Program-made: the position numbers and the translations under genes | Source of the DNA: JBCCTX01 sp965263105 | Lineage (GTDB): Bacteria > Bacteroidota > Bacteroidia > J057 | Length of the DNA: 64,000 nucleotides | Direction of reading: 5' to 3' | Assembly: GCA_965263105.1 (NCBI GenBank) | Contig: CBDHGL010000003.1 | Span: 2,852,001 to 2,916,000 of the forward strand | In this document: piece by piece, positions 8,584 to 15,858 of the stretch | Position numbering within the stretch: position 1 is the stretch's first letter | Layout of the letters: the number at the start of each line of letters is the position of its first letter | Notes under the pieces: generated by a model | Seen by the model: the letters and a program-made list of their open reading frames with translations, nothing else | Told to the model about the DNA's origin: nothing | Databases searched by the model: none

Positions 8584-8682
8584 TTAGCAAAGATGTATCG
8601 GGAAAATGGCGAATAATTCTCCGCTATTTTAAACCAGTGAGGGACTTAACACATATGTATCATTGCCTACTACCCATGTAAC
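8584..8682 (-). promoter_or_regulatory. Array of three ~16-bp ACATATGT-type motifs upstream of SBBP copy 2
   Basis: The motifs are 8584-8599 (TTAGCAAAGATGTATC), 8646-8661 (TTAACACATATGTATC) and 8668-8682 (TACTACCCATGTAAC). They have the same order and nearly the same spacing as the array at 5403-5501. A GGAAAATGG stretch after the first motif and a TAGGCCAT stretch after the third are also conserved. The array lies 88-186 bp upstream of the gene start, against about 180-280 bp for copy 1. The last motif abuts the stop codon of the DinB-like pseudogene. Confidence 0.5.
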
Positions 8683-9521
8683 TTAGGCCATGACTGCGAG
8701 CATATTGAGGATGTGTTTTCCCAGGGCTTCCTTTCCCTGGATTTGGATCAATTGTTCGGCTTCTTTTTGGGGGATGCCTTTGGTGAAAATCCTCCAGGCT
8801 ATGTGTTGGGGTATATTTACCGAACAGTCTGGAGAATTTTTGGGTGGGGATATTAGGCCCCATCCTTCTACGTCTTTTTGCAAATACCAGGAATGCGGGT
8901 TGCCAAGCGGAATGCTAAATTGAAGAAGGGTACCAGTTGGGGCTTCTATGCTTTGGTAATGGTAAGGCAAGGCCCTCATGGAAGTTTCCAAGTGGGGCAG
9001 ATATAGTTCTGGTACGTAGAGTTCCCCGTTTTTCCTACAGCTAAGCGGATTTGTTGTTGGTGATGCCACTTCTCGGTATACTCTCGGGCCATGTGGAACC
9101 AGTTCTGAGATTCTTCCTCTCCTGCCCAGGCCACATTGAAAAGAGCTGGCTCAAAAGGGGGAAGCGCTGACCACAGTTTATGACATTGCTGTCCGGTATG
9201 GGCCAAAAGATCGATGAGTAAAGCTGGACTCATTCGTTTCAATGCTTGAATCCAGTCGGCATTGAGTTGGTTTAGGTATGTCACCAAGTCCTTGTAGGAA
9301 TTTATTCCTTCTGGTCCCGGCCCCATGTACCCATCTCGCAGGACAGACAGTGCACGTACGTTAGAATCCAACAGGTGATAGGCAATGTCTATGACTTTCC
9401 ATTTACCTGCTATGGTTGGCAATTCCCATTCTTCAGGGCTTAGCCCCTTCAATAATTGGATGAGCTTTTCATCCAGAATGGGGAAGAGCTGGGCAGTTGG
9501 GATGGGGGGAGGAGATGACAT
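8683..9521 (-). pseudogene. DinB-fold maleylpyruvate-isomerase-like protein, broken by a one-base frameshift
   Basis: Two overlapping reading frames form one protein of about 280 aa. The first (from ATG 9521, MSSPPPIPTAQLF) carries the DinB/MDMPI N-terminal domain: AGKWKVIDIAYHLLDSNVRALS, then REYTEKWHHQQQIRLAVGK, where the family continues into its C-terminal domain. That frame ends shortly after. The continuation (NGELYVPELYLPHLETSMRA...) lies in the other frame and runs to 8685. Restoring one base in the T5 run at 9029-9033 (A5 to A6 on the coding strand) reads smoothly through VGKNGELY. This is either a real disabling mutation or a homopolymer sequencing error. The mycothiol- or thiol-dependent role of relatives cannot be assumed here. 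A start 8 codons upstream (9545) is possible but would overlap the intergenic repeat. Confidence 0.8.
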
Positions 9522-9530
9522 ATGGATCCG

Positions 9531-9628
9531 CAGTCGACAGTCCACAGTTTGAAAAGATAGTGTGTTGCTATAACTACCTAAAAGAAACCTGTAATGAGGA
9601 TCATGAAAAAGCTGTGGACCGTGGACTA
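9531..9628. repeat. Intergenic imperfect inverted repeat (dispersed element)
   Basis: Left arm 9531-9547 (CAGTCGACAGTCCACAG) and right arm 9612-9628 (CTGTGGACCGTGGACTA) match as an inverted repeat at 14 of 17 positions, with about 64 bp between. The reverse complement of the right arm is the same as 38890-38906 at 16 of 17 positions, so this is a dispersed sequence. It fills the space between the carbonic anhydrase stop and the DinB-like gene start. It could act as a long hairpin at the end of the carbonic anhydrase transcript or be a small repeat element. Confidence 0.5.
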
Positions 9629-10255
9629 TTAACCCAACTTATAAATCTCCATGATATCACTCATGACATCATCCATATCAATCTCCAGATCGATGAGTTT
9701 TCCTGTTCCAATGTCAAAGACCCAGCCGTGAACCTTTAGCTGGCCACTGCGATAGGCTTGCTGCACTTCAGGCAACTTCATGAGGTTGACACACTGTTCC
9801 TGAACATTAAGTTCGACGAGTCTCTTGTACCGAGCATCTTCATCAGCAATGGCCATAAGTTCTGCCTGGTGAGTTCGGAAAACGTCTCTAATTTCACGCA
9901 ACCAGGGATTGATAATCCCCAAATCGGCATCCTGCATGGCAGCTTTTACACCCCCACAGTAATAGTGGCCACATACTACGGCGTGTTTTACTTTGAGATG
10001 AACCACCGCATAGTTGATCACTGCCATGGCGTTGTTATCATTGGGGGGAACGAGATTGGCCACATTTCTGTGTACGAATACTTCGCCTGGCTGAAGGCCC
10101 ATCATGTCTTCGGCTGTAACACGGCTATCGGCACAACCGATGTACAAAACTTCAGGACTTTGGCCTTTAGCGAGGTTTTCAAAATATTTTTCATCTACCT
10201 GTAGTTTGCCAGAAATCCAGGTTTCATTGTTGGTGAAGATTTGCTGTAAGTTCAT
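9629..10255 (-). CDS. Beta-class carbonic anhydrase
   Basis: 208 aa from ATG 10255 (MNLQQIFTNNETW); the frame opens 8 codons earlier, but this start matches the usual family N-terminus. It interconverts CO2 and bicarbonate in the cytoplasm. The zinc site is complete: C41 in GCADSR with D43 and R45 (the Asp-Arg pair), then H97 and C100 in CGHYYCGG. The HRNVAN segment near 62-67 is also typical. Length and spacing fit the common bacterial beta-CA of about 200-220 aa. It is a single gene, divergent from the plus-strand block that begins around 10.4 kb and followed by the inverted repeat at 9531-9628. Confidence 0.95.
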   Translation of the reverse strand: MNLQQIFTNNETWISGKLQVDEKYFENLAKGQSPEVLYIGCADSRVTAEDMMGLQPGEVFVHRNVANLVPPNDNNAMAVINYAVVHLKVKHAVVCGHYYCGGVKAAMQDADLGIINPWLREIRDVFRTHQAELMAIADEDARYKRLVELNVQEQCVNLMKLPEVQQAYRSGQLKVHGWVFDIGTGKLIDLEIDMDDVMSDIMEIYKLG

Positions 10256-10426
10256 TAATAATAGTTTTACAATGATCAAATAGAGTATGGCTAAATAATT
10301 ATACTCAATTTACATTAACTTTCAACTTTCCCGAAAAGATTTGCTCTTTTCCTTTGAATAATTACTGTCATATGGAAAAATTTTGCTTCCTGGGTAGGGT
10401 ATTCGAATGAGAAGGAAATATCCGCT

Positions 10427-10624
10427 TTGCCTAATTCAAAGGTAATCAAGTATCTGTCCTCCATGGCGATTGATAAGATGTACCCAGAAGAGGAAAAAGT
10501 AAATGAAGGCTTACAAATTAGTTTTGAGTTGGAGCCGACAGGTCAAGAGGAAGAGGAGGATGAATCTCTTCAAATAGTCTTTGCAAATTTGTCTACCACC
10601 TACCAAGGAAGCCATTATTCCTAA
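10427..10624 (+). CDS. Small acidic ORF, uncertain
   Basis: 65 codons from a TTG at 10427; the first in-frame ATG is at 10463, which would give 53 aa. The product is strongly acidic, with a Glu run in GQEEEEDESLQ, and has no signal peptide or recognised domain. The frame stays open upstream to 10358 and reads plausibly (NFASWVGYSNEKEI), so a longer product with a non-standard start is conceivable. It precedes the ECF sigma factor gene by 142 bp on the same strand. Coding status is doubtful; I list it because the region is otherwise empty. Confidence 0.22.
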   Translation: MPNSKVIKYLSSMAIDKMYPEEEKVNEGLQISFELEPTGQEEEEDESLQIVFANLSTTYQGSHYS

Positions 10625-10766
10625 TTTGAAGGTCGCAATTGAAGGGTATTTTAGGATTTCTGGAACAGGAAGTTCTTGGGAATAAGGCTAATTATTATCT
10701 GAAATCCTTTCGATTTCCCTTGCTTTTACCTCAAAAGTTCTAAATTTATCCTTTGTATAATCATTT

Positions 10767-11348
10767 ATGCTGGGGAAAAAACGTACATATACAGATCAAT
10801 CGATCATTGAGGGTATAAAAAAGGGGGGACCTTATAGGGAAAAATCCATTAACCTCTTGTTTGACAGTAATTTAGGCTTTCTTCATACGATTCGAAAAAA
10901 ATTGTTCCTAAGCCCCGAAGAGGCACAGGACGCCTATGCGGATGCAGTAGTAAAATTGACTTCACAGATTAGCTTGGGCAAATTTCGAGGAGAAAGCAAG
11001 CTTTCCACCTATTTTTACAAAATTTTTTATAATAAATGTGTTGACGTTTCTAGGAAGAAAGCGTCTAATGCCCATACAAAGGTCGAGGAGTACCCCGAGC
11101 TGTCCGATCCTGCTGCCAACCTCTTGCATAAGATGGATGTAGCAGATGAGGCCATGCAGGTGCGAAAAGTAATGGAAAAAATGGGGGAGACGTGTAAGAA
11201 TATTCTCCTTGATTGGGCATATATGGGCTATTCTATGGAGGAGATAGCACAGAGAAGATCGCTCAAGACCGCTGAAAGCGCAAGAAGCCTAAAATATAAA
11301 TGTCTAAAAAAGCTCCGGGAGCTTTTGTTAGTCAAAAAGGGAACCTAG
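10767..11348 (+). CDS. ECF-type RNA polymerase sigma factor
   Basis: 193 aa. Region 2 lies about residues 25-95, with the helix ending FRGESKLSTYFYKIFYNKCVDVSRKK, the usual -10-recognition and core-binding segment of ECF factors. Region 4 lies about 135-187, with GYSMEEIAQRRSL as the helix-turn-helix and a basic KYKCLKKLREL tail. It would direct RNA polymerase to a small set of promoters in response to an envelope signal. It is the first gene of a tight operon: 3 bp to the anti-sigma-like gene, and then 7 bp to the TPR-CHAT gene. The likely targets are its own operon and perhaps the related genes as far as 27.2 kb. This pairing with an exported CHAT protein is unusual for well-studied ECF systems. 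Confidence 0.88.
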   Translation: MLGKKRTYTDQSIIEGIKKGGPYREKSINLLFDSNLGFLHTIRKKLFLSPEEAQDAYADAVVKLTSQISLGKFRGESKLSTYFYKIFYNKCVDVSRKKASNAHTKVEEYPELSDPAANLLHKMDVADEAMQVRKVMEKMGETCKNILLDWAYMGYSMEEIAQRRSLKTAESARSLKYKCLKKLRELLLVKKGT

Positions 11349-11351
11349 CCT

Positions 11352-12119
11352 ATGTCAATAATAGAAATATATAAACTGACGGACGCATATTTAGCTGGAG
11401 ACCTCTCAGCAGAGGAGGTTCAGGCCTTTGAGCTCCGGTGTCAAAACGATGCGGTTTTTGGACAGGAGGTTCGCTTATATATTGCTTCACTAGGAGAGAT
11501 AAGAGCAGCAGGGGAAAAGATGCTTAAAGGGCAACTTAAAGAGCGTTTCTCAGAGGGGAAGCTAATCTCCATGAGGACTGAACGACCTGCCAAGCCATGG
11601 TTATGGGTTGCCGCTGCCGCGGCAACTCTACTTTTGGTTTCCCTTTGGTGGTTGCTCAGCCCTAGGCAGTCGAAATTACCTCCCCAAGACCTCTATGCGG
11701 AATATATGGAGGCCCCCTATGTATCTGTTACCCGTGCTCCGGCTTTGGATTCACTTGCTCCTGGGTGGATGGAAGCCCTGGGTTTCCTGCATGATAGCCT
11801 GTTTCAAGAAGCTATACCTCTTTTGGATACCTTGTTACAGGACAGTAGCTTTTTTGCTAGGTATGGGGGGCAAGGAGTTGTTTACCTAGGTACGGCTCTC
11901 ATGCATGAGAGGAATTTTGAAGCAGCTTTGGAGCAATTTGGTCGAGTGGAAAACGGGAATCCCTATATGGACCAAGTCATTTGGTACAAAGCCCTCTGCC
12001 ATATGAAATTGAATCAAGTAAGTGAAGCCACACAGCTATTAACCGAAATTGGAGAAAATAAATTTCACTTCAAACGAAGCAAAGCCCTAGAGATTTTGAA
12101 GTATTACCCTCCAAAGTGA
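11352..12119 (+). CDS. Membrane anti-sigma-like protein with periplasmic TPR-like region
   Basis: 255 aa. The N-terminus (DAYLAGDLSAEEVQAFELR, residues 11-29) resembles the cytosolic anti-sigma segment (YLxGxLxxEExxxFE) of Bacteroidota anti-sigma factors. One transmembrane helix lies at about 83-102 after a basic stretch. The remaining ~150 residues, predicted periplasmic, contain helical TPR-like units (WMEALGFLHDSLFQEAIPLLDTL; NFEAALEQFGRVENGNPY; LNQVSEATQLLTEI). The start at 11352 lies 3 bp after the sigma gene stop, so translation is probably coupled. I infer that it holds the ECF factor at the membrane and responds to a periplasmic partner, possibly the TPR-CHAT protein encoded next. There is no zinc-binding HxxxCxxC motif, so it is not a classic zf-HC2 protein. 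Confidence 0.65.
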   Translation: MSIIEIYKLTDAYLAGDLSAEEVQAFELRCQNDAVFGQEVRLYIASLGEIRAAGEKMLKGQLKERFSEGKLISMRTERPAKPWLWVAAAAATLLLVSLWWLLSPRQSKLPPQDLYAEYMEAPYVSVTRAPALDSLAPGWMEALGFLHDSLFQEAIPLLDTLLQDSSFFARYGGQGVVYLGTALMHERNFEAALEQFGRVENGNPYMDQVIWYKALCHMKLNQVSEATQLLTEIGENKFHFKRSKALEILKYYPPK

Positions 12120-12126
12120 TCTCTCC

Positions 12127-15100
12127 ATGATGTGTATTCGATTTGTATGTACTTGCCTCGTGCTTTGTGTTACGGGAATGAACTTGCTGTCCCAGGAGAT
12201 TAGTCCTGAGGATACAGTCTTGGCCTTTGGATTGACAGATCGAGGTCATCAGTTTAGCGCCACTGCCAATTATGATAGTTCCACCTATTATTACAGGAAA
12301 TCAGCAGAAGCCTATTGGGATTTGATTAGAAGAACAGAGGATTCGGTTTTTTGGACGCGCTACATCAATGACTTAGTCTGGATTGGGGAGAACTTTAGAA
12401 TACAGCGGGTTTTCGATTCTGCTTTTGTGTATGCTGAAAAGGCGAGGGAGATCAGTGTAAAAAATTTTGGAAAGTGGAATAAGGTATCTGCAAGAAGTTT
12501 CCATTTGTTGGGAACCTTGTACGACGAAGTTAACGACTATGCAAAAGCCAATGAATTTCATTCACAAAGCTTGGAGATTCGCCGAAAACTTTTTGGGGAA
12601 GTACATGAAGAAATCGCCCATAGCCTGAACAACCTAGGCAATGTATCTCTGAGCGAGGGGAAATTTGAAGTAGCCTTAGATTATTTCAACCAATCTCTAA
12701 ATATTCGTGAGCAGCTCTCTCCCCCTAACCATGAAGATGTCCTTTCCTCCCTGATTAATATTGGCCTTACCTATGCCCAAAAGGGGGATTATACCCGTTC
12801 TTTTGAGTATTACTATCAGGTAGAAAAATTAGCACCAGAGCTTTTACCAGAGAAAAATCGCCTTCTACCTTCTCTTTATAATAACATGGCGATAAACTTT
12901 AGTGAGATGGGAGATTTGGACCAGGCCCTAAAATATAATATCAAGGCATTAGAGTTGGATCTACTACTTTTTGGGGAGAATAGTTTAAATCTTACGGAAA
13001 ACTACATCAACATAGGGACGGTCTTTTATCGCATGGGACAATTCCTTAAAGCTGAGGAAAATTTCCTAAAAGTTTTGGACATCCAACTACAGCATCCTAC
13101 ACAAAATGAACGACTTATTGGGGCGATGTACCATAACCTAAGTATGGTCATGCTTACAGTAGGAGATCGAGAAGCTGCTGAAAAATATCAGTACATGAGC
13201 TTGGAAATGGAGTTGGAGATTTATGGGGAAACCCACCCACAGATCGCCATGCAGTATAATAACTTGAGCTTACTCTCTCGGCAACAAGGCAACTTGGGGG
13301 AAGCAGAGAACCATCAGCTAAAGGCCTTGGATATTCAATTACAAACACTCCAATCCCCTCATCCAGATATAGCATCATCATATATAAATTTAGGAGCCAT
13401 TGAAGAACAAAAGGGCAATTACGATCGGGCAATAGAATATATGGACAAAGGCTCGGAGCTCTTCTCTCAACTATATGGCCCCAAGCACCCCAAAATGGCC
13501 GACTATTACAACAACAGGGGAATATTGGCTTCCTATTCAGGGGATATGGTGGAGGCCAAAGACTGGGTGAATAAGGGGCTTAACATACGAAAGGATATAT
13601 ATGGAGAGAGGCATCACCTGGTTGCTCAGAGTTATTTTAATTTGGGTAAATTTTATGGGGACGAGGGAGAATTGGAATCTGCCAGAGCGCAATACGATAT
13701 TGCATTAGAGGTTTACCAGGAGGTATATGGAGAACTGCATCAGGAGGTAGGAATCACTTACAAGCAATTGGCTATGCTTGCCTTTAAGGGGGGGGATATT
13801 GAGGAAGCAGTGGCATATACAGATAAAGCTTTAATAAGCTTGGGTATCAAACCCAATTACCTTCCTTCAGAAGAAGAGGCCTCTGCATTTTTTTCAAATA
13901 TCCTCAATGAATTCCATGCGTTGGAGGTGCTGCAGTATAAAGCCCAATGCTTGAGTGCAGAAGAAGGGAATAGTTCCACTCATCTCTACGCTATAGATAC
14001 AACCTTGAAAATTGCACACAAGATTATCAACTTTTTGCGTAAAAGCTTCCAGTATGAAGAGACCGAATTATTTCTCCAGAAAAAGGGGGTATTAATTTAT
14101 GAATTGAGCATAAAAAATTGCTTGAAACTTTATGAGCTAACGGGCGATTCGGAATTCCTGGATCAGGCCTTTTTCTATATGGGAAATAGCAAAGCCCTAT
14201 TGCTTCAGCGCAGTACGGCGGTAGGGAGGTCTCAAAAAATTAAAGGTATTCCAGATTCCGTAATTACGAAAGAACGAGAACTTCAACTCGCTCATGCTTA
14301 CTATCAACAACAGCTTAAAAGTACCCAATTAGATAGTGATGGCGATTCCTTATACAATGCACTCATAAAAAAGGTGCTTCATGTTCAACAGCAGCACGAT
14401 TCTCTGTTAAGCATATTTGCGCAGAAGTATCCCAAGTACTATGAACTGAAATATGCTCAAAATTCTTCTTCTTTAGAGGAGGTTCAATCTTTTTTGGCTC
14501 AATTTCCCGGTACACTCCTCCTGGAGTATTTCTGGGGAGGAAATGATTGTGTCCTTATGGCCATTTCACCAGAAGCCGTAAAATATGTCCAAATTCCGAT
14601 TGATTCTACCCTCATCAAGCAATTGGTCGAATTGAATTTCTCCATTGCCCGGCCCCAAGATTATCAGGACGAACAAATATTTAAACAGGTTAAGCCCCGA
14701 ATTGCAGAGATCGGCTATTCTATCTACAATAAGCTTTGTGACACGGTCCTTCAGGCTTTTACAGGTCGAGAAAGGCTTATTATCATACCTGATGGAATGT
14801 TGAACTATCTTCCCTTTGAAGTTCTGCTTACCCAGAAAACGATAGATGAGGTATCCTTTAAGAATTACCCTTTCCTATTGAAGGACTATGTAATTAGTTA
14901 TGAATATTCCTCGAGTTTATTGGTACAAAATAAGACTAAGAAACCGCTTTTTCAAAGCTACCGTTACGCAGGGTTTGCTCCCTCCTATTCCCAAACGGAA
15001 AATTTCTTTGCCAGTACTCGGGAGCGTGAATTATTTGGAGATCGCCTGAACCAACTGGCCGACCTAAGGTTCAATCGGCCCGAAGTACAAAAAATTGCTC

Positions 15101-15726
15101 GGATCATGTCGGGAACCCCTTTTATGGGAGAGGATGCTACAGAAAGTAGGTTCAAGGAAGAAGTTCAGAACTATGGGGTAATCCATTTGGCTATGCATGG
15201 CTTTATTCACGATCGTCAGCCCTTGAGTTCAGGTTTAGCCTTCTCACGGGAAAGGGATAGCGTGAATGATGGCTTCTTATATGCTCATGAATTGTATAAC
15301 ATGAAGATGGAGGCAGACCTAGCTGTCCTGAGTGCCTGCAACACTGGGGCAGGTTTCCTGGCCTTAGGTGAGGGGGTAATGAGCCTTTCTCGCGCCTTTA
15401 AATTTGCCGGTTGTCCCAATATTATTGCAAGCTACTGGCAAGCTAATGATCAAAGTACCCAGAAATTGATGTTGAACCTCTTTCAATCAATCAAAGCAGG
15501 GGAAAATACAGCTGAAGCCCTGAGAAATTCCAAACTTGCCTATTTAAAACAAGCCAATGAAATTCAGGCCCACCCCTCCAACTGGGCAGCCTGGGTTCTA
15601 ATTGGCAACCCCAATCCCTTGAGAAAGGCCATTTTCCCCATATCCTGGTGGTGGTTGGCGCTGCCGGGTTTCTTGTTTATAGGCCTGTGGATATTCCTCA
15701 CCAGGAGAAAATCACCTAATTCTTAG
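12127..15726 (+). CDS. Exported TPR-CHAT (caspase-like) protein, copy 1
   Basis: 1199 aa. A signal peptide of ~22 residues (VCTCLVLCVTGMNLLSQ) is followed by about ten kinesin-light-chain-type TPRs (residues ~120-580; units such as ALDYFNQSLNIREQL and SLNNLGNVSLSEGKF), a linker, and a C-terminal CHAT domain (~890-1170). The catalytic pair is intact: H1024 in HLAMHGF and C1071 in LSACNTGAG, followed by LGEGVMSLSRAFKFAGCPN. A hydrophobic helix (WWWLALPGFLFIGLWIFL) and a basic RRK end the protein, so it should be anchored in the inner membrane with protease and TPRs in the periplasm. CHAT domains are clan-CD cysteine peptidases (separase/caspase relatives); the cytosolic versions act in CRISPR type III-E and gasdermin systems. 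The gene is 7 bp downstream of the anti-sigma-like gene. Substrate unknown. Confidence 0.88.
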   Translation: MMCIRFVCTCLVLCVTGMNLLSQEISPEDTVLAFGLTDRGHQFSATANYDSSTYYYRKSAEAYWDLIRRTEDSVFWTRYINDLVWIGENFRIQRVFDSAFVYAEKAREISVKNFGKWNKVSARSFHLLGTLYDEVNDYAKANEFHSQSLEIRRKLFGEVHEEIAHSLNNLGNVSLSEGKFEVALDYFNQSLNIREQLSPPNHEDVLSSLINIGLTYAQKGDYTRSFEYYYQVEKLAPELLPEKNRLLPSLYNNMAINFSEMGDLDQALKYNIKALELDLLLFGENSLNLTENYINIGTVFYRMGQFLKAEENFLKVLDIQLQHPTQNERLIGAMYHNLSMVMLTVGDREAAEKYQYMSLEMELEIYGETHPQIAMQYNNLSLLSRQQGNLGEAENHQLKALDIQLQTLQSPHPDIASSYINLGAIEEQKGNYDRAIEYMDKGSELFSQLYGPKHPKMADYYNNRGILASYSGDMVEAKDWVNKGLNIRKDIYGERHHLVAQSYFNLGKFYGDEGELESARAQYDIALEVYQEVYGELHQEVGITYKQLAMLAFKGGDIEEAVAYTDKALISLGIKPNYLPSEEEASAFFSNILNEFHALEVLQYKAQCLSAEEGNSSTHLYAIDTTLKIAHKIINFLRKSFQYEETELFLQKKGVLIYELSIKNCLKLYELTGDSEFLDQAFFYMGNSKALLLQRSTAVGRSQKIKGIPDSVITKERELQLAHAYYQQQLKSTQLDSDGDSLYNALIKKVLHVQQQHDSLLSIFAQKYPKYYELKYAQNSSSLEEVQSFLAQFPGTLLLEYFWGGNDCVLMAISPEAVKYVQIPIDSTLIKQLVELNFSIARPQDYQDEQIFKQVKPRIAEIGYSIYNKLCDTVLQAFTGRERLIIIPDGMLNYLPFEVLLTQKTIDEVSFKNYPFLLKDYVISYEYSSSLLVQNKTKKPLFQSYRYAGFAPSYSQTENFFASTRERELFGDRLNQLADLRFNRPEVQKIARIMSGTPFMGEDATESRFKEEVQNYGVIHLAMHGFIHDRQPLSSGLAFSRERDSVNDGFLYAHELYNMKMEADLAVLSACNTGAGFLALGEGVMSLSRAFKFAGCPNIIASYWQANDQSTQKLMLNLFQSIKAGENTAEALRNSKLAYLKQANEIQAHPSNWAAWVLIGNPNPLRKAIFPISWWWLALPGFLFIGLWIFLTRRKSPNS

Positions 15727-15739
15727 GATTATTTCCAGG

Positions 15740-15798
15740 TGCTGAGACGTCCTTCGGCATCTCGATAATAAAAATTTTTCCCAAAAATAAATTTTGGG
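15740..15798 (+). terminator. Possible terminator region after TPR-CHAT copy 1
   Basis: Two small inverted repeats follow the stop. GAGACGTCC...GGCATCTC (one mismatch) is followed by an A/T run ending in TTTTT, and CCCAAAA...TTTTGGG lies at 15780-15798. Either could stop transcripts of the sigma/CHAT operon. Neither is a textbook terminator. The gap to the next gene is 132 bp. Confidence 0.3.
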
Positions 15799-15858
15799 TT
15801 CACGTTTGGTAAGCGCACTCGTCAAATTTATTCGAGTCTAACAAACCAATTCCACAAT

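Noticed and set aside
5403..8682. The ACATATGT motif arrays as CRISPR repeats or integron attC sites
   Set aside because: Only three copies each, unequal spacing, no cas or integrase gene; an operator array is simpler.
9021..9040. Programmed -1 frameshifting in the DinB-like gene
   Set aside because: The A5 run is not a standard X-XXY-YYZ slip site and no stimulatory stem is evident; a one-base deletion or read error is more likely.
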